Assembly (NCBI GenBank): GCA_037013685.1
Contig: CM072887.1
Coordinates: forward strand, 39,607,154 to 39,671,153
DNA length: 64,000 nucleotides
Direction: 5' to 3'
Origin: Acridotheres tristis
Lineage: Eukaryota; Chordata; Aves; Passeriformes; Sturnidae
Every line of letters begins with the position of its first letter. Position 1 is the stretch's first letter. The position numbers and the translations under genes were made by a program. Positions 25,243 to 38,222 of this stretch are shown piece after piece. The notes under the pieces are model-generated. The model saw only the letters and a program-made list of their open reading frames with translations. It had not been told where the DNA came from and ran no database searches.

Positions 25243-28200
25243 CCGCCCCGCCGCTGGCGGTCCCGGGAGCACCTGAGCGGGCGATGCGGCCCCCGGGCCG
25301 AGCGCTGCTTCCCGCTCCGGCCAGGCGGGAGCCCGGCCAGGCGGGAGCTCCGCCGCGGCTCGCCCGGGGAGCAGCCGGCACCGCCGCCCCGCCGAGCGCC
25401 TCGGGGCAAAGCGCCGCCCGCCGCTGCCAAGTGCAGGTCTGCTGCGGGTCCCCGCAGAACTTCGCTCCGGCAGTAATGTCCCTGTTAATACTTTTATTTG
25501 CCCGAGGAGGAATAGTGCTGCAGCGAGGTCTGCTTTAGCACCGACTCGGGCTGGCTTTATTTTAATTATAAAGCGACATGAAACAAGCCTTTCTGGCTAT
25601 TCCGGGCTCCGTGATGCTATACATGGAACTCCGAGTAGAGATGGGTGAGCCAATTCATTAGGCTTACTAAATAAGCCATAACCACTTTTCTAGCCAAGAC
25701 CTGAGGTTTGCAGCTAATAGCTCCGTTCAGTCTTCTTGTAGAGCTTACAGTGTTTGCAAAGCTATAATTAATGCAATCTGTAGAAATAAAAACATTTTCT
25801 TTAAATGTGTTTTAAAACAAGTGCTTGAGTAAACATAACGGGCAGCAAATACCTCTTTCAAGCTGTTTTTAAGTGTTTTGGTGAAGGCTGTTCGCTCAGA
25901 GTTTATTATGGTAAAGTTACAGGCAGCTGCAAAGTGAAATAGACCTATTTTGTTTAAGTCTTTCAGAAAATTTCTGTAAAATCCCGAGAGCTGAGTTTCT
26001 TCTTTTTCTTTTTTTCTTTCTCCCCCCCTTTTTGAGTAAGGTGCTATAGGGACAGCTCAAGGTGAAATGGCAGTGGGGGGGACGACTGAGCTGTTCATAC
26101 CTGAAATTCTTCAGGAAAAGTTCTGCCTTGTTGTCTAAGTTTGTCTTTCTTTTTTTTTTTTTTTTTTTCTTCCTTCTTAAATGATTTGTAGATTAGAAGC
26201 TGCTAATTGAAAACCTTAAAGGAATGAGTTTGCTCCATGAATTTTACTGCGTGTGGCATTTTAAAATGTGGGACAGATAAAGTTAGGTTACTTTTTAAGA
26301 CCATCATCCGAAGCCCTGTTAGACTGTCAGGTGATATATGCTATTCTAGTAAACAGAAAAACATTGCGATTTACTTTCAAGTTCACTTTAACAAATGTAT
26401 AAACATAATTTACAAGATAGGACATGTAATATTCTTTTCTTCTGTTCATAAAAAGAGTTCTAAATATTAGTGTGGACGTAAACTGGAAATGCTACCAACC
26501 TTAGTTTGTCCAAATGTAAAGTAAGAATGATTGTGACTGTTACAATACCTTTAAATGATACATAACCCAAGTGATGTTAAAGCCGGTTAAAATACAGATA
26601 TAAATCACTGTAGAATATACTTTTCATTTAATGAGGGGTTGTCTGCCTCACAAAACGGAAGAAAAATCTGGCCAAGGGCACTTCGGCAAACTCTTTAAAA
26701 ATTAAATATCATAGACTCATGCAAATGTATTTAACTTCACTCTTATCTGAGTGATGCTAGAAGTCCTGTTCCTTCTTTCACCAATTCCGAGTGTGCATTA
26801 CTCATTTCTGTACCTTATAGTAGTCTGCATCTTTATGAACCATAAGCAGAAAAGTCAGTCCTGGGGGAATTCCCACCCTCTGCCTCTGCTACCAAAAAGG
26901 TATTGGTTTTGAAGACATCAAGCTTTCAGACTGAAATGAACTTGAACATTTTGGTAGGCATAGCTAGCCTTGTTAGTAGAGGACTGTAGGTAGTGAGCTC
27001 ATGCTTGTTTCTCTGCTGCCTGTGCTCTTCTTACAGAAAGGGCTCACCCATACAAATACTAGACTACATTGGAAATCCTTCCCTCAAACAAGTAAGGAAC
27101 AGGCAGACATCCGTAGGAACGAAATAACACACACACACTGATGCACATCTGCATCTTCCCATAAGGCTGAACTTTGAGTGAGGCAGGTTTATTTCCACTA
27201 TTTCTGTACTTACCTATTTAAACAACAATAAAAAGCCAGTACTATTACAACAACAAATACCACACTGCTTAATTATTCTTAACTCCTGTAGTCATTTTGC
27301 TTGTAGCTCGTAAGCTATATAACCCCTTTCCACATGTACCTCTCTCAAATATTCATGGATAGTATCTGTGTAATTACAAGGAACAACAAACCCAAGCTGT
27401 GTAGAAAGACCAAGAAAATCTATGGCTTTTTTTTCACCTGCTATGCCACTGTGTGGTGACTGAGAATGGCCATTCTTTTCTACACATAAGGTGCAGATTT
27501 TATTTTTATTTGTGATTTGAAGAGTAACAGATAAAGGCTGAAATTTTCATAAATAACAGGAGGTCATGGGAACAGGTTTCACTGTGGATCCGAGTTTTAT
27601 GAAAACTGTGGGATGATCATGGAGAGGGAATGCACATCCTTGATGACAATACCGTCACAGGTATACTCATCTTGCCAGGTGGTGGCAATATCAGGGGCAC
27701 AGTCTCCTTTACTGCAGCGGTAAATCTGACATAAGAACCTTGGCAGAGACATGATAATAAAATTATAGTTCCCTCTAGCAAAAGCCACTCCACCGTTTTC
27801 CAAAAGGTAACACATGGATCGGAGGTTTTTTTCCTTACTTAGGTTCTAAGCAACAAACTGGGCGATGGTATGGCAGGGAGGGAGGATATCAACATCTGTC
27901 TTTAAGATTTTCATCTGTATAAACAGATCTCTGGGCTGTTTTAACTTTATGTCCTCACTAGCTCCAGGAACGGATCAAGTACTATTTTCAGAAAAGCTTT
28001 TCAGTAGTTTACAGACCTGTTTCCCCATTTAATTAGGAATAATATTTTTGCATTTCACTTGGGCAGAAATACCCACAACAACCATCCATGTCTAGAGTCC
28101 AGGTGAATACGTGATTTTCAGATGTAGGAAGTTTTCTAACAGTCCAATAGCAATAAATTACAGAGTTTTCACACAAATAATATCTCCATTATATTTCTGA

Positions 28201-28388
28201 TTGTCCAACAGTCTTATATGACTGCAGGTTTGCAAGGAGTGATGAGCATATGGCTTCCTACCATATAACAGCTATTAGATTTCTGTCCGGCAGATGCATC
28301 AGAATAGTCAGCAGGTAGTTAAAGTGCTCGAGTTTGTCTAGAGTCTGGTCCCCTGGACCTCATGGCTATATCTAAAGTGAATGTGAGT
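25243..28388. other. Inferred SMOC2 intron 1, proximal part
   Basis: The first 240 bp are CpG-island sequence. After that the sequence is AT-rich with long pyrimidine tracts, including CT-rich sequence near 25997-26035 and a 19-base T run at 26150-26168. A (CA)n-like stretch of ACACACACAC occurs near 27129. No downstream exon, CR1 or RNA gene was seen. Proximal first-intron sequence often holds enhancers, but none can be identified here. Confidence 0.55.
26150..26168 (+). repeat. Poly(T) tract, 19 bases
   Basis: Nineteen consecutive thymines lie within a longer pyrimidine-rich stretch in the inferred intron. No associated retroposon body was recognised. Confidence 0.85.
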
Positions 28389-28390
28389 GT

Positions 28391-28674
28391 TGTAATCTGT
28401 CTCTCTCTGGACCCAGACAGAACTTACTTGACTGCCTGTCTATGTGCCCGGATAGAGAAGGAACATGAGAGATGGGCTGATGCATACCCGAATCTTTATT
28501 GGGAGCCATGATGTGCACCAGGGTGTAAGAGTTTCAGAGTTTCTGTGCGTTCACTGAGTTAGAGAAAGTCCAAAGTTGCTCTGAGTTTACATCAGTCTTG
28601 GCTTCTTGTCACCGAAATTACTCTTTGCTAAGGTTGCTCCTGGACTCTGGGGTCCTGAGTAGGACCATATTACA
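28391..28674 (-). mobile_element. Possible degraded solo LTR
   Basis: Read on the minus strand, the 284-bp segment begins TGTAATATGG and ends in ATTACA. It has an AATAAA polyadenylation-type signal at 28495-28500, about 105 bp before its end, a geometry that would suit an LTR with a U3 of moderate length and a short R-U5. The flanks do not give a clear 4-6 bp target duplication, and no primer-binding site or internal retroviral sequence follows, so if real it is a solo and diverged LTR. The family is not recognised and chance arrangement is quite possible. Confidence 0.25.
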
Positions 28675-31600
28675 GTAATAGATAAAGTGAGGGGAAATGT
28701 AATATTGCAATTATTAATTGCTAACTGAACCTCAGGGATGCATGCAGGAGGAGAATGTTCTTTAGTATTGTATTTATTATTATTTCAAATGAACAAATAC
28801 TGGCAGGAGAACAATGGTTTTCATTATGGAAAGGTAGGCTGAGAGCTGTCTCATAAGGACCCATGAGATCTGGAGGGAGTGTAGCCAGTTTGGCTGCTCC
28901 AGTTTTTTTCTCCCTTTGTGTCAAATACTAAGGTAAAACATTCATACATTCCACAAAATGTCTTAAGTAGCCTTGTCCTTTTACCTTGTTTAGAGAAAAC
29001 CAGATAGCACTCTGCAGTTTTTGTAAGATGCTATTGGAATGTTTTTGCAATGGTGTATTTTTATTCTGCTCTGTGAGATGTGCCCATTCTTTCTGGATGT
29101 ATGAAACTGAGGAGACCTGAGCCTTGTTGCCTTCTTGTATTAGGGAAATTAGGCATATCTTGAGGATATAGGTACTTCTATTTTGAAACACAGTGCTTTG
29201 AAGAAAGCTCATTTTTTTCCTCGAATTAGTAAGTTTATGATCACTGCACTTACCAACACACTTTGTCATTGTTTACACTGCATTTTTGAAACCCTCAACT
29301 TTGCTTTTATCTCAGTTGTAGTGTTGTGTGTGTGGATGTACTTCTACAAACAATAGGATACAAGTGTTTCTTATTTTAAAATCTTGATGACTTGCAACAT
29401 ACCACAAACTATTCTTTCAAAGTCTTGCTGAACCATGTGCTTTTCTCAATACAATCAATAGATCTTACAAAGGAAGAAAGTTTGCTTGAAAATACTTCTT
29501 GAAATGAACACCTCTGCCTGTTAATAGTTTCTTTCATCAGCAGCTGAATATTTCGGGGAACAATTGTTTTCTTTTTCTCCCTTGGCACATACTTTGTGAG
29601 TATTGAATAGTGTTTAGTGCGCTGGATAGCTTCCACAACACTGACCAATATAAGACGGACCACTAAGGTAGTTCAGTAAAGGGAAGCTAAACACAATCAA
29701 AGATTTCCAAGTTAAGGACCCATTTGGATGGCGCCTGCAAACCAAAACATTTGGAAAAGTTGCTCTAATTGTGACTGAAAAACCGAGACCATAAATAAAA
29801 TTGTAAGTGGCTCCAGATCCTAACAATATTGTTACTGCAAATGGGCATTGGTACAACCAAGGGTACATCAGCTCTGAAAATAAAACACTTTCAACAATGC
29901 TTCCTTGCAATAAACTCCTAAGACACTTCTTATTAAAGAAACAACACCAAAACCTGTGGGAGTTGATATTGAAAGTGTCAGCAAACTTTTGATCAGGGGT
30001 CAGAAATAATTTTTATGCATGCAGCCAACATAAACTGTGCCTTATGTGTAAGACATTAATGAAGATGGCCAGCTGACTGCATGCCCATAAGATTTTTAAA
30101 ACTAGAATTGAAGACTAGAAATGAATGTGAGTGGGGCAAGAAGAGCAGGACAGAGCAAACAAAAAGAAGTAGATCATGCATATTGTGGCCACTTTTGATG
30201 CTGTCATTGGCCTCCTGTTGCCTGCTGAATACCTCGAGGAACAGCTGTATTTCTTGACAGTGGGCAAACCTCAAGGTTTAGTTCATTCTGAAAAGCCTCC
30301 AAAGGTTTAGCTGCTATCCAAAACCTATCTGAACCCTGTTGGCCTGGAATTCAGGCTACAGATCTTTTCAAGATCTGGCTTGCTTGGGACTTTGCTCATG
30401 TTTCCATTTCTTCAGCCAGACCAGCCTCACCACAGGCGCAGCCATTTTTGTGGTATTTTGGTACTTCATTTCCTCTCAGGCCTGAGACTAGGAAGTGCAG
30501 AGGCGCCTGAAAATTAAAAACTGAGTAAGCAAGAGTTGGAATAAAGACCTATTTTTGAACAGCAATGAAGATCCGAGTTTGGTGCAGGAGTGACATTTTT
30601 TATCTGAACAAATTCAAATATTCTTGGGGCAATCTGCAGAGTGAAAGGAGGTTACATCTTGCAAAGGACTCAGGGATCTCCAAAAATTGTGCGTTTTCTT
30701 TAGAATCAACACCCAAATGCATCTTAATTTCCTGGTTGATTCAGTATTGTGCTGTGAGGTAGATTTTTAAAGAGTTGACAATATAGATTCATGATGAAGG
30801 CGATTTCACAATGAAATTTTGTAATGCTTTCTTCCAAATTAATGTAGTCAAAATAGTTTTTGACTTTGTGAATACTGCCTTCTCTGCCCCTCTGCTGTCT
30901 TCTACATCAAAATGCTGGTGATGCCAGTCATTTGGTCTCAATGGCCCTGTGTATGATATGCTTCTGTTGACATTTCTTTATCAACTTCTGTTATTAATAA
31001 CTAATCACTGCCTTAATATTATCGACAGTGGCAGATAAAACACTTTCCTGTGCAACACTGGAGGCACTGGAACCTGGAAAGAGAAAATACTTTGGAAAAA
31101 TTTTACAATATGCTAATCTCACACAGAATAATTTATGACAAAAGAAAAGGAGAGATAGCGGGATGTATCATGATATTGTCCATAAACAAATAAACTAAGC
31201 AGAGAAGAGAAGGTATAGGATAAATACTTGCATTTTTTTCCTGCACTTTTTCAGTCTTTGCCTAGCTGTCCCATGTATGTAGGGAATTGGTCTGAATTAC
31301 AGCCATTGCATAGTGCAGTGGTGTGCATGGGATACAAGGATACAGGTTATGGGGAAGTGAAAGATACCTAGAAGAATTTGGACTAGTTTTGAGATTGGTG
31401 TGATAACACATAGTATCAGAGGGTTACTTAACATGACGTTACCAAATTATCAGTGGTCGTCAAGCAGCAAAGCTAATGCAGTGTCACATCTTACCACAGA
31501 ACCTGTAAAGTCAGTGTCCCAAATGGAAGTTTTAGCCAGTTGTTGTAGAAGAAATCGCTTTGATGAGTTAGTAACTGCCCTTCAGTGAATTTTTTTTCCC

Positions 31601-33664
31601 CTCTCTAATTTCTTACCTTTTAAAAATGACCACTAAGTGTTTCATCAGCTGTTGAAAATCCAGGCTAATATAGAATGCAACCTAGAATTCTGGTCAGGAC
31701 AGAAAGAGAAAATATTTCCTGAAGGAGATCCTTTCCAGCTCTCTCCCTGGCTTCCTTAGTGGGTTGCTAGAAAACTTGCTTGAGAATGTTTACATCATAC
31801 CTATCCAAAACCTAGCTTTTTTTCCTTCCTTTACTTTAGGCTGCTTGTTTTGTCAACTTTTGAGTTACTGAGTAAAGATAATTTTTTTCTTTTGTGTTGC
31901 CTTAAATTTGTTTTGAGGATATAATAATAAATTTTCTTGTCTTTTACGTGTTCATTTTTAAGCTATATTCAAATTAGAGTTCATACATAAGCTATAAATC
32001 TTTGAATCTGTCCTAGAGTGCCTAAAGAGTATTTACATGCAAATAAAGAAAAATTCCTTACTTTGGAATGCTCTTTAAGTCACAGCTTCATGCTGTATTT
32101 TACAGATTTTTAGAATAAAATTGCTGCCATAAAGTGCTCACAGTTTTTTTTGCTTGGGCTGCCTTGATCATGCAATTACTAATATTCTGACCTTTTTTTT
32201 AGAATTAAAACAAGGTACTGTCAGTGAGTGAACAGTGTAAAAGCTCAGGAGAGATCAGTACATTTTTTGAAATGCAATTAGCAATAGATAAAGATTAGTT
32301 TTATTGGTATTCAGGATGGACTTACTATGTTCCATGTAGCAAGTTGCAGTACAGAGAAAAAGTGCAGATTGTAGGCATTCTGGATGTCAGGGTGGGAAGG
32401 CAATGCCTCAGTTCTATTATCTTTTTCTTTGCTCTTATCTGGAGTAAAGTGGAGGAATGGTTGAGTTTAGTCTGAGTAAAATCTGCCATTGAGTCTCATT
32501 ACTACTTTGAAGGATGGAGAGAAGAGTGGGTGACATTTTAGTAGACATGCAAACCATTTTAACCCTATTTTAACTGCAATACATCTACTTGTACAGAAAT
32601 GCTGTTAAATCAGACCATGTGTCTGTCTGATCACAGAACACAAAGTGTGTGAGCTGGGGACCTAAATCATGCCATCTAGAGCATTTCTTCCCAAATTTTT
32701 TCTTTGCTAGATGCTGCTCTTCACAGTGGCATCCTTCTGTGAATGGTAGAATCTAGAGTTTGGGGCCGCTGTTCTGAAAATACAAGGTAGAAATATGGCA
32801 CTGACAGCATGTCAGAAATATGGTGATACTAAAATGTGAGAATCTCTTCTCAGTGAGACTGATACATGCATGCCATGCTGGTTTGAATGCACTTGTCTAC
32901 ATCCTAATTTTCTATGGTCATCCAAACACACTGGGTTCCTCTTTGGGACTGTGAAGTGAACCTAATGGTCTTAAAATTAAAAGGAAATTTTCTATTAGAA
33001 GCAGGAGGATACGTTGAACACAGCTTACCAATGGTCTCTGGTTCAGTTGTCTCAATTTACTTGTCCTTTTCTGTGCAGGGGAAGAATTATTTATTGCATT
33101 TAATCACAGTGTTTTAATCAGTTCTCATTCGCTGTAGCCTCCACATGGATGTGAAGACAAAGTGAAACTGATCCAGGCTCTATAAAGTTATATTTATTAG
33201 TGCTGTGGTCACTGTGCATCACCATTTTTTACCTATAGTGCTGTATAACACTGCTCAAATCCAGGGAGCAGTTGTCATATGGGCTGATGCATCTTCTAGA
33301 GTGAAAAATCGCTGTGGCAAATGCCACTTTTAAAGTAAAAATTTCTATCAAAGAAATGAAATCAAGTAAGTGAAACCTGGCCCTGAAATAAGTATGCTAC
33401 ATTGTATTCGAGGGTAGCACATATTGTAAAGATACCTTTGTCCCACAAGAGGGTGCAGAAATGAAAAAGATTTTCAACGTAGAAACTAAATCAGGCTTTG
33501 AGTTAGCCGTAGGATTATTTGCTTAGTAAATTATCTCCGGTGTGTTGGATGGTTTATTTTTGGAAGAGAGCCATCTAGGATTTAAGTGATGCAAAATAAA
33601 AAGCAGAGATGGGAGGGTCTGTACAGATACCTCTCCATTTCTCCCCCCGTCCATTCCGCTGCAG
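28675..33664. other. Inferred intron 1, nothing firmly recognised
   Basis: This is AT-rich non-coding sequence. Two overlapping minus-strand frames at 29409-29663 and 29614-29910 have fairly protein-like composition but no recognised family, no paired splice sites and a frame change between them. They are not called as a gene. No CR1 or RNA gene was seen. Confidence 0.5.
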
Positions 33665-33911
33665 ATGCAGAGCGGTGGCACCACTTGAGCAGCATCTTCA
33701 GGGACAGGGAGGTCACCTCTCTTCTTCCATGGCACTTCAGGGATCCACCACGGGAGGGAGAGCCAGAGCAGTGCGGTCTGCCCCGTCTCCTCTGGGAAGA
33801 GCTGGGAAGGGCTGGAAGGAGGGGAAGCCCTTGTTTCCCTCCCCACTGCCTTTAGTCCGGAGGGGAGCAGCTGGGGACCTTGATTCTTCAGCACTTGCCG
33901 CACAGTTGCAG
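33665..33911 (+). other. Exon-like segment inside intron 1
   Basis: The segment is preceded by a strong acceptor signal (CCATTTCTCCCCCCGTCC then GCTGCAG ending at 33664) and followed by a donor-like TTGCAG|GTCAGA with GT at 33912-33913. It is GC-rich relative to the surrounding intron. One forward frame is open throughout and gives about 82 residues rich in G, R, S and P with no known domain. The frame expected from the phase-0 exon 1 instead meets TGA after seven codons. It could be an alternative or non-coding exon, an unrelated lncRNA exon, or a chance pseudo-exon. It does not resemble SMOC2 exon 2, which should encode a cysteine-containing Kazal-type start. Confidence 0.25.
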
Positions 33912-35370
33912 GTCAGATCAGAACTCAAATGGAAAAAATCTCAAATAGAAAAAGGTCCTGACACAAGCTATTTAAAGGTAGAAAAGAATTCTGCAGAAAG
34001 GAAGTGTCTCTAATGTCACGGCATGACTTGACATTAATTAACATGAATTAGCGAGCATTCATGAGAGCTCAGAGCAGGCTGGTGTGGACAAGAGGGAATA
34101 TATGGTTAACATATGAGATGCTCTTGTCAGTGAGACACGACGAGGGGTTCAGTCTGCAGAAAGCATAGGGCATATTAATTTCATTTCATGTATCCATGCT
34201 GTTTCTTTTTGCAGCATTTATTACATAAATTCTGGTGAGCAAGACAAAACAAAGTGGACAACTTATTTTTTACACTGTATTTAATGGGATTGTATTTCAG
34301 ACCATGTCCTCCTGGGACAGCAGTTTCCAAGCATGCCAAATTTTTGATAGATTTCAGCCTAAGTGGATTTAGTTGCAAATCTGAACTTTAAACAGGAGGT
34401 TTTATCTTTCCATCATATTTTCTCCTTGAAAAGTTCCATAAATTACATTTCTGAGAGAAAGAGAAGGTTTTTTTTGAAAGAAGTGTTCATTTGGTAAATT
34501 GCTCTTCTGTTTAAGCTTCCCTTTTCCAGGTGCTGAATGACTCCCAGAGCAAAAGCTGTCATTGCCTGATAATGGACTTCCATTAATTTGCAATAAAATT
34601 ACAAGGCAATATTCATGCATGGATAATTGATTTCACTCCGAAGGGAAAATGGCAAAAAGCAGAGCTCAAATGTCTATTTGTCTGTAACTAGTGCAGCAAT
34701 TTTCTCCACTGTGAAATGGATATCAAGTACTTCTCTTATAAAGTGTCAGTGTTTATGTTCATTAGCTGCAAGAGCAGGAGAGGTGTACAGCAATGAGAGT
34801 GTCAGGGTATTTCCTACTAGATGACAAAGCCAAATCTGACACCAAGACTAAATGGCTGATAGAGATTAAGTTTTGCATCTTTGTGGCTGGTGACAGACTC
34901 ACTGTGAGATAATCACAGGTTCACAATATGAGGTGAAACACTGCTGCTAGGAGTGATCCCAGAGGACCTGGAAACTGGATCCTTTGGGACTCATAGTCGT
35001 GACTGGGCTCTCTCTGGCCACTGTAGATTTTTCTCCAATATTCTCTTTCCCCATCCAGTTGATCTGGGTTGATCTAAGTTGATCTTAGTACATCGTCAGT
35101 GTTTACATGCTTTTTCTATTTGCAGACTGTAAGCTATTTGTGTTTGTACAATGTTTTGGGCAAAAGAGGCTCATGCCTGGTTGGCCTTCTTGGTCTGCCA
35201 GTTTTGAAGTTCAGTAATAAATAAATCTTGAATGACACCTTCTTGCAGGCGAGACTGAGCACAAATAAGGGAGGATATACAAATAGTAGAGTTCATTAGG
35301 CAGTTGTGGCCACAGTCTGGTTCTTTACACCCTCTGCATATTATCCAAGCTGGTTATTTTGTATAGGCTT
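33912..35370. other. Inferred intron 1, nothing firmly recognised
   Basis: This is AT-rich sequence with a homeodomain-style AT motif (ACATTAATTAACATG near 34031-34045) and a phrase near 34705-34730 (TTTTCTCCACTGTGAAATGG) that faintly recalls a MIR core but is too diverged to call. No exon was seen. Confidence 0.45.
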
Positions 35371-35373
35371 TGT

Positions 35374-35430
35374 TATATATATGTGTGTGTGTGTATATAC
35401 ACACATACACACACGCACAAAAATACATAT
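35374..35430. repeat. Palindromic TG/CA microsatellite
   Basis: A TATATATATG(TG)n run is followed directly by TATATACACACATACACACAC, so the left TG half is complementary to the right CA half. It is an imperfect dinucleotide repeat with potential to fold into a hairpin or cruciform, and it is likely to be length-variable. Confidence 0.9.
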
Positions 35431-38222
35431 GTTTTATCCTACTCTGTCTTTTGTAAAGAATTGGAGCAAGCAATTCAACATTACAGGAAGTGATCAGCAA
35501 AATTGTCCATTCTCTGGTCTTGTCATGCTGTTGGCCGAAATGTTGTGCACAGTGCAGACAGCCAAGTGTCATCTGCTTGGTATTTCCTGACTCGTGAGAG
35601 CTTAGTGTTTCAACCTTATCATTGCCCTAAAGCTGGGGTTCTCAGGCTGTGGTATGTGTTTCCTTTCATGGTGCAAAACTCTTTCTCCCCTAAAGAAAAA
35701 GAGCCCTGAATCAATGCAGCCTGGTCTTTCCTACAAATAATAGCGTGAATGTTTGGATACCTCCCCCTGTTTTTGCATGTAGGTCAGATGGAGCTGGAAG
35801 CTTCTCTACCCACTGCCCTTCCCTACCTTTCAAAGAAGAAGAGATGGGTTTATGTGAAAGATGCTTCCATCCTGTGGTCCTGAGACCAAAAAGCTGAGAG
35901 GGTTCTTGCTGCTGCATTCACCACCTCTGAGTATACTCTCTTTTTCTACAGCAGCAGCACCGAGAAACCTCTGGGGAACCTGGTCCAAAGACTCTCTTGA
36001 CAAACTCAGAGAGGTGTCAGGCATTATTAAGAAGCACAGAACTTCTTCCTATAGGCTTTCTGTGGCTTCATAATATCATATCCATCAGCTGCAATAAATT
36101 CCTTAAATTGCAATTTTCTACCTTAAGATGACCCATGTCTGTCATGTATATGTATGCAGGGGTACACTATATACATTCCCATGCAAACTTTTCTTCCTTT
36201 TGTTTTCCAGCAATGATTGGAAAACCCCCATAAAAGCTTAAAGTTCCTTTGGGGTTAATAACGAGAATGTCAGATATTTTTCTCCTGAAGTTTATGTAAT
36301 TTGATATGACTGCTTTGATCTGCTATTTTGTTGTTTGTGTGTTTTGGTCAGAGAGAGTGATGCATAGGAGTCTAGTGCTGGTTTTCTTTTGACGAAATTT
36401 CTAAGTTGTTAGGTTTTGACTGTGCTGGAAGTTCTGTAGGACAGCTGTGTTTGTTAGTTGATGAATTTGTGTAATCTAAAGACTGAAAAGAACAAAAAGA
36501 ATACCATCTCCCTTCAAATCTCAGATCAGATCACTTCAGGAACTGCCTCAGGCAATATTTGATTTTATTTTAGTAGCTCTCATGATTATCATTCTAAGTA
36601 ATGACAGAATAGAGCTTTTACTGCCTGCATTGCTTATTATGACAGGAGAAATCAAAAGGTCACACAGTGTCTTTCCTTCTTACAAAAGTAAATTTTTTCT
36701 TTAGAACTGCTGTCCTGAGTCTTCTCAACACACCTGAGGGTGAGGAAACTCCCAAGTGAGATTCATTTTACAACCATGTCAGGAAATCATACTCATTTAA
36801 TAGAAGAAAGAAACAGCCAGACATCTCCAATGAATTTAGGAGGTTACAAATAGGACTAATCACATGTAAAAACTCACTATTTCCAGCTGACAGCAATTAA
36901 AACAGTGTCAGAGATGCAGTGAAATTCCCTCCAGGGATCTTAATAAAATTGAGACAAACATTAGAACGAGTGTGCATGATGGATGGAAAAGTTTGAAAAA
37001 AAATAACAAGTCTATCAAAGCTGAAGGGGGTCAGAGTTCATACTCTCCAGCTCATTTTGGTATGCAGGATGTCTCTCAGGAAGAGCCCTGCAGCTATCTG
37101 CTGTCAACAGCAGCAAAGCAGGTGTGCATGTTGTGCCTGGACTATACACTTTCTCTTTCTCATACCTGATGCTTCTTGCTGGAATAAAGGCCAACATCTT
37201 TTAAAACTGTGATTATTTTTTTCTGCTTCTGTTTTTGCTAGAAAACTGTTCAGTGAGATTTAGAAGCTGGTGTCAAAGTATAATTGGAGCTGATAACCTA
37301 AATTCCTTTCATTTGTCATGACTATGAAATAGCCTGAGGGCTGCATATGTCATATGCATACATTCTGTGTCCTGTATTGATTGAAAAGTTGTGTGATGTG
37401 TGCCAGGTGTCTGCAAGGCAGTTCAAATGGTGAAGTAGCATGGGTGAGGGGAAGTGAGATGGTTTCCCCTCCAATTCCTTTCTGGAATATCAGTTTGCTT
37501 CTGTACATCCCTGTGTTACTTGGAGAGCAGAAATGCCTGAGACAGGCTCTCAGCTGAAGTGGAGATCTCTGATCATGGCCTGTGTGTTTGGATACAGGAA
37601 CTGCAGGTTCAGCTGTGCATGGACCCCAGAGGAGGAATTGCCCAGTAGCCATTCTAATATTCCACAGTCTTTATAATGGGTGTGTCCAGCCTTCTCCATA
37701 ACATCCTTCTGAGTCCAGTGGGAGTTTGAGCAAGACAAAATTTGGTATCTGTCTATCCTCTTTAGTTTGGAACAAAGGAAACTATAGGCCTACCCCATAA
37801 GGGCAGGATTGTACAAAGGAGCTTGGAAATAATTGAAGTGCCTGAAACTGATGCTGTCAATGTGCATGTTTGGATATGAAGCCTGAGAGGTGTGATAAAA
37901 TTTTTTAGTCTATATGTATCTGGGTGATGGTGCTGTTCATAACAGAAATGTGTTGGCAGCTTTTAGTGTATACAGGTAGGATTTGATCAAAAGGATACCG
38001 CTGGGCATATGCTGGGCATATAGAGTATTAATCAGCTCTCCCTGCTATTAATTGCTACCAGATGGTGTTTACTTTCTTGAAACAACCCTATTGTCATATT
38101 TGTCTTTCTTACACGTTGTTGACAAATGCATGTGACTACAGAACCTAAAAGTCCACTGAAATAACCACTAATTCATGAAATAAAACTTGTTAAAATTCTG
38201 TCGTTCACTTTTCAGGGCAAAT
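35431..38222. other. Inferred intron 1, nothing recognised
   Basis: This is AT-rich non-coding sequence without repeat ends, exon signals with coding support, or RNA-like folds that I could identify. Confidence 0.5.

Larger units (their letters stand above)
24170..25475. promoter_or_regulatory. CpG island spanning promoter, exon 1 and start of intron 1
   Basis: GC content and CpG frequency rise abruptly near 24,170 (GGCCCCGCAGCC) and fall again after about 25,475, against an AT-rich background on both sides. GC-box-like runs occur, for example CCGGGGCGGGGGTCGGG around 24393-24409. The island contains a TATA-like element, the inferred transcription start, the 5' UTR and the first coding exon of the SMOC2-like gene, and it extends about 240 bp into intron 1, as is common for vertebrate developmental genes. 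Both strands are open for long distances because stop codons are rare at this GC level. The boundaries were judged by eye. Confidence 0.9.

Noticed and set aside
25005..25538. Plus-strand 177-codon open frame through the CpG island
   Set aside because: It is in a different frame from the SMOC2 exon, runs across the splice donor into the intron and encodes only A/P/G/R-rich low complexity. It is explained by GC content.
34700..34770. Possible second MIR copy
   Set aside because: Only one short phrase (CTGTGAAATGGATATC) fits. The flanking MIR blocks are missing.
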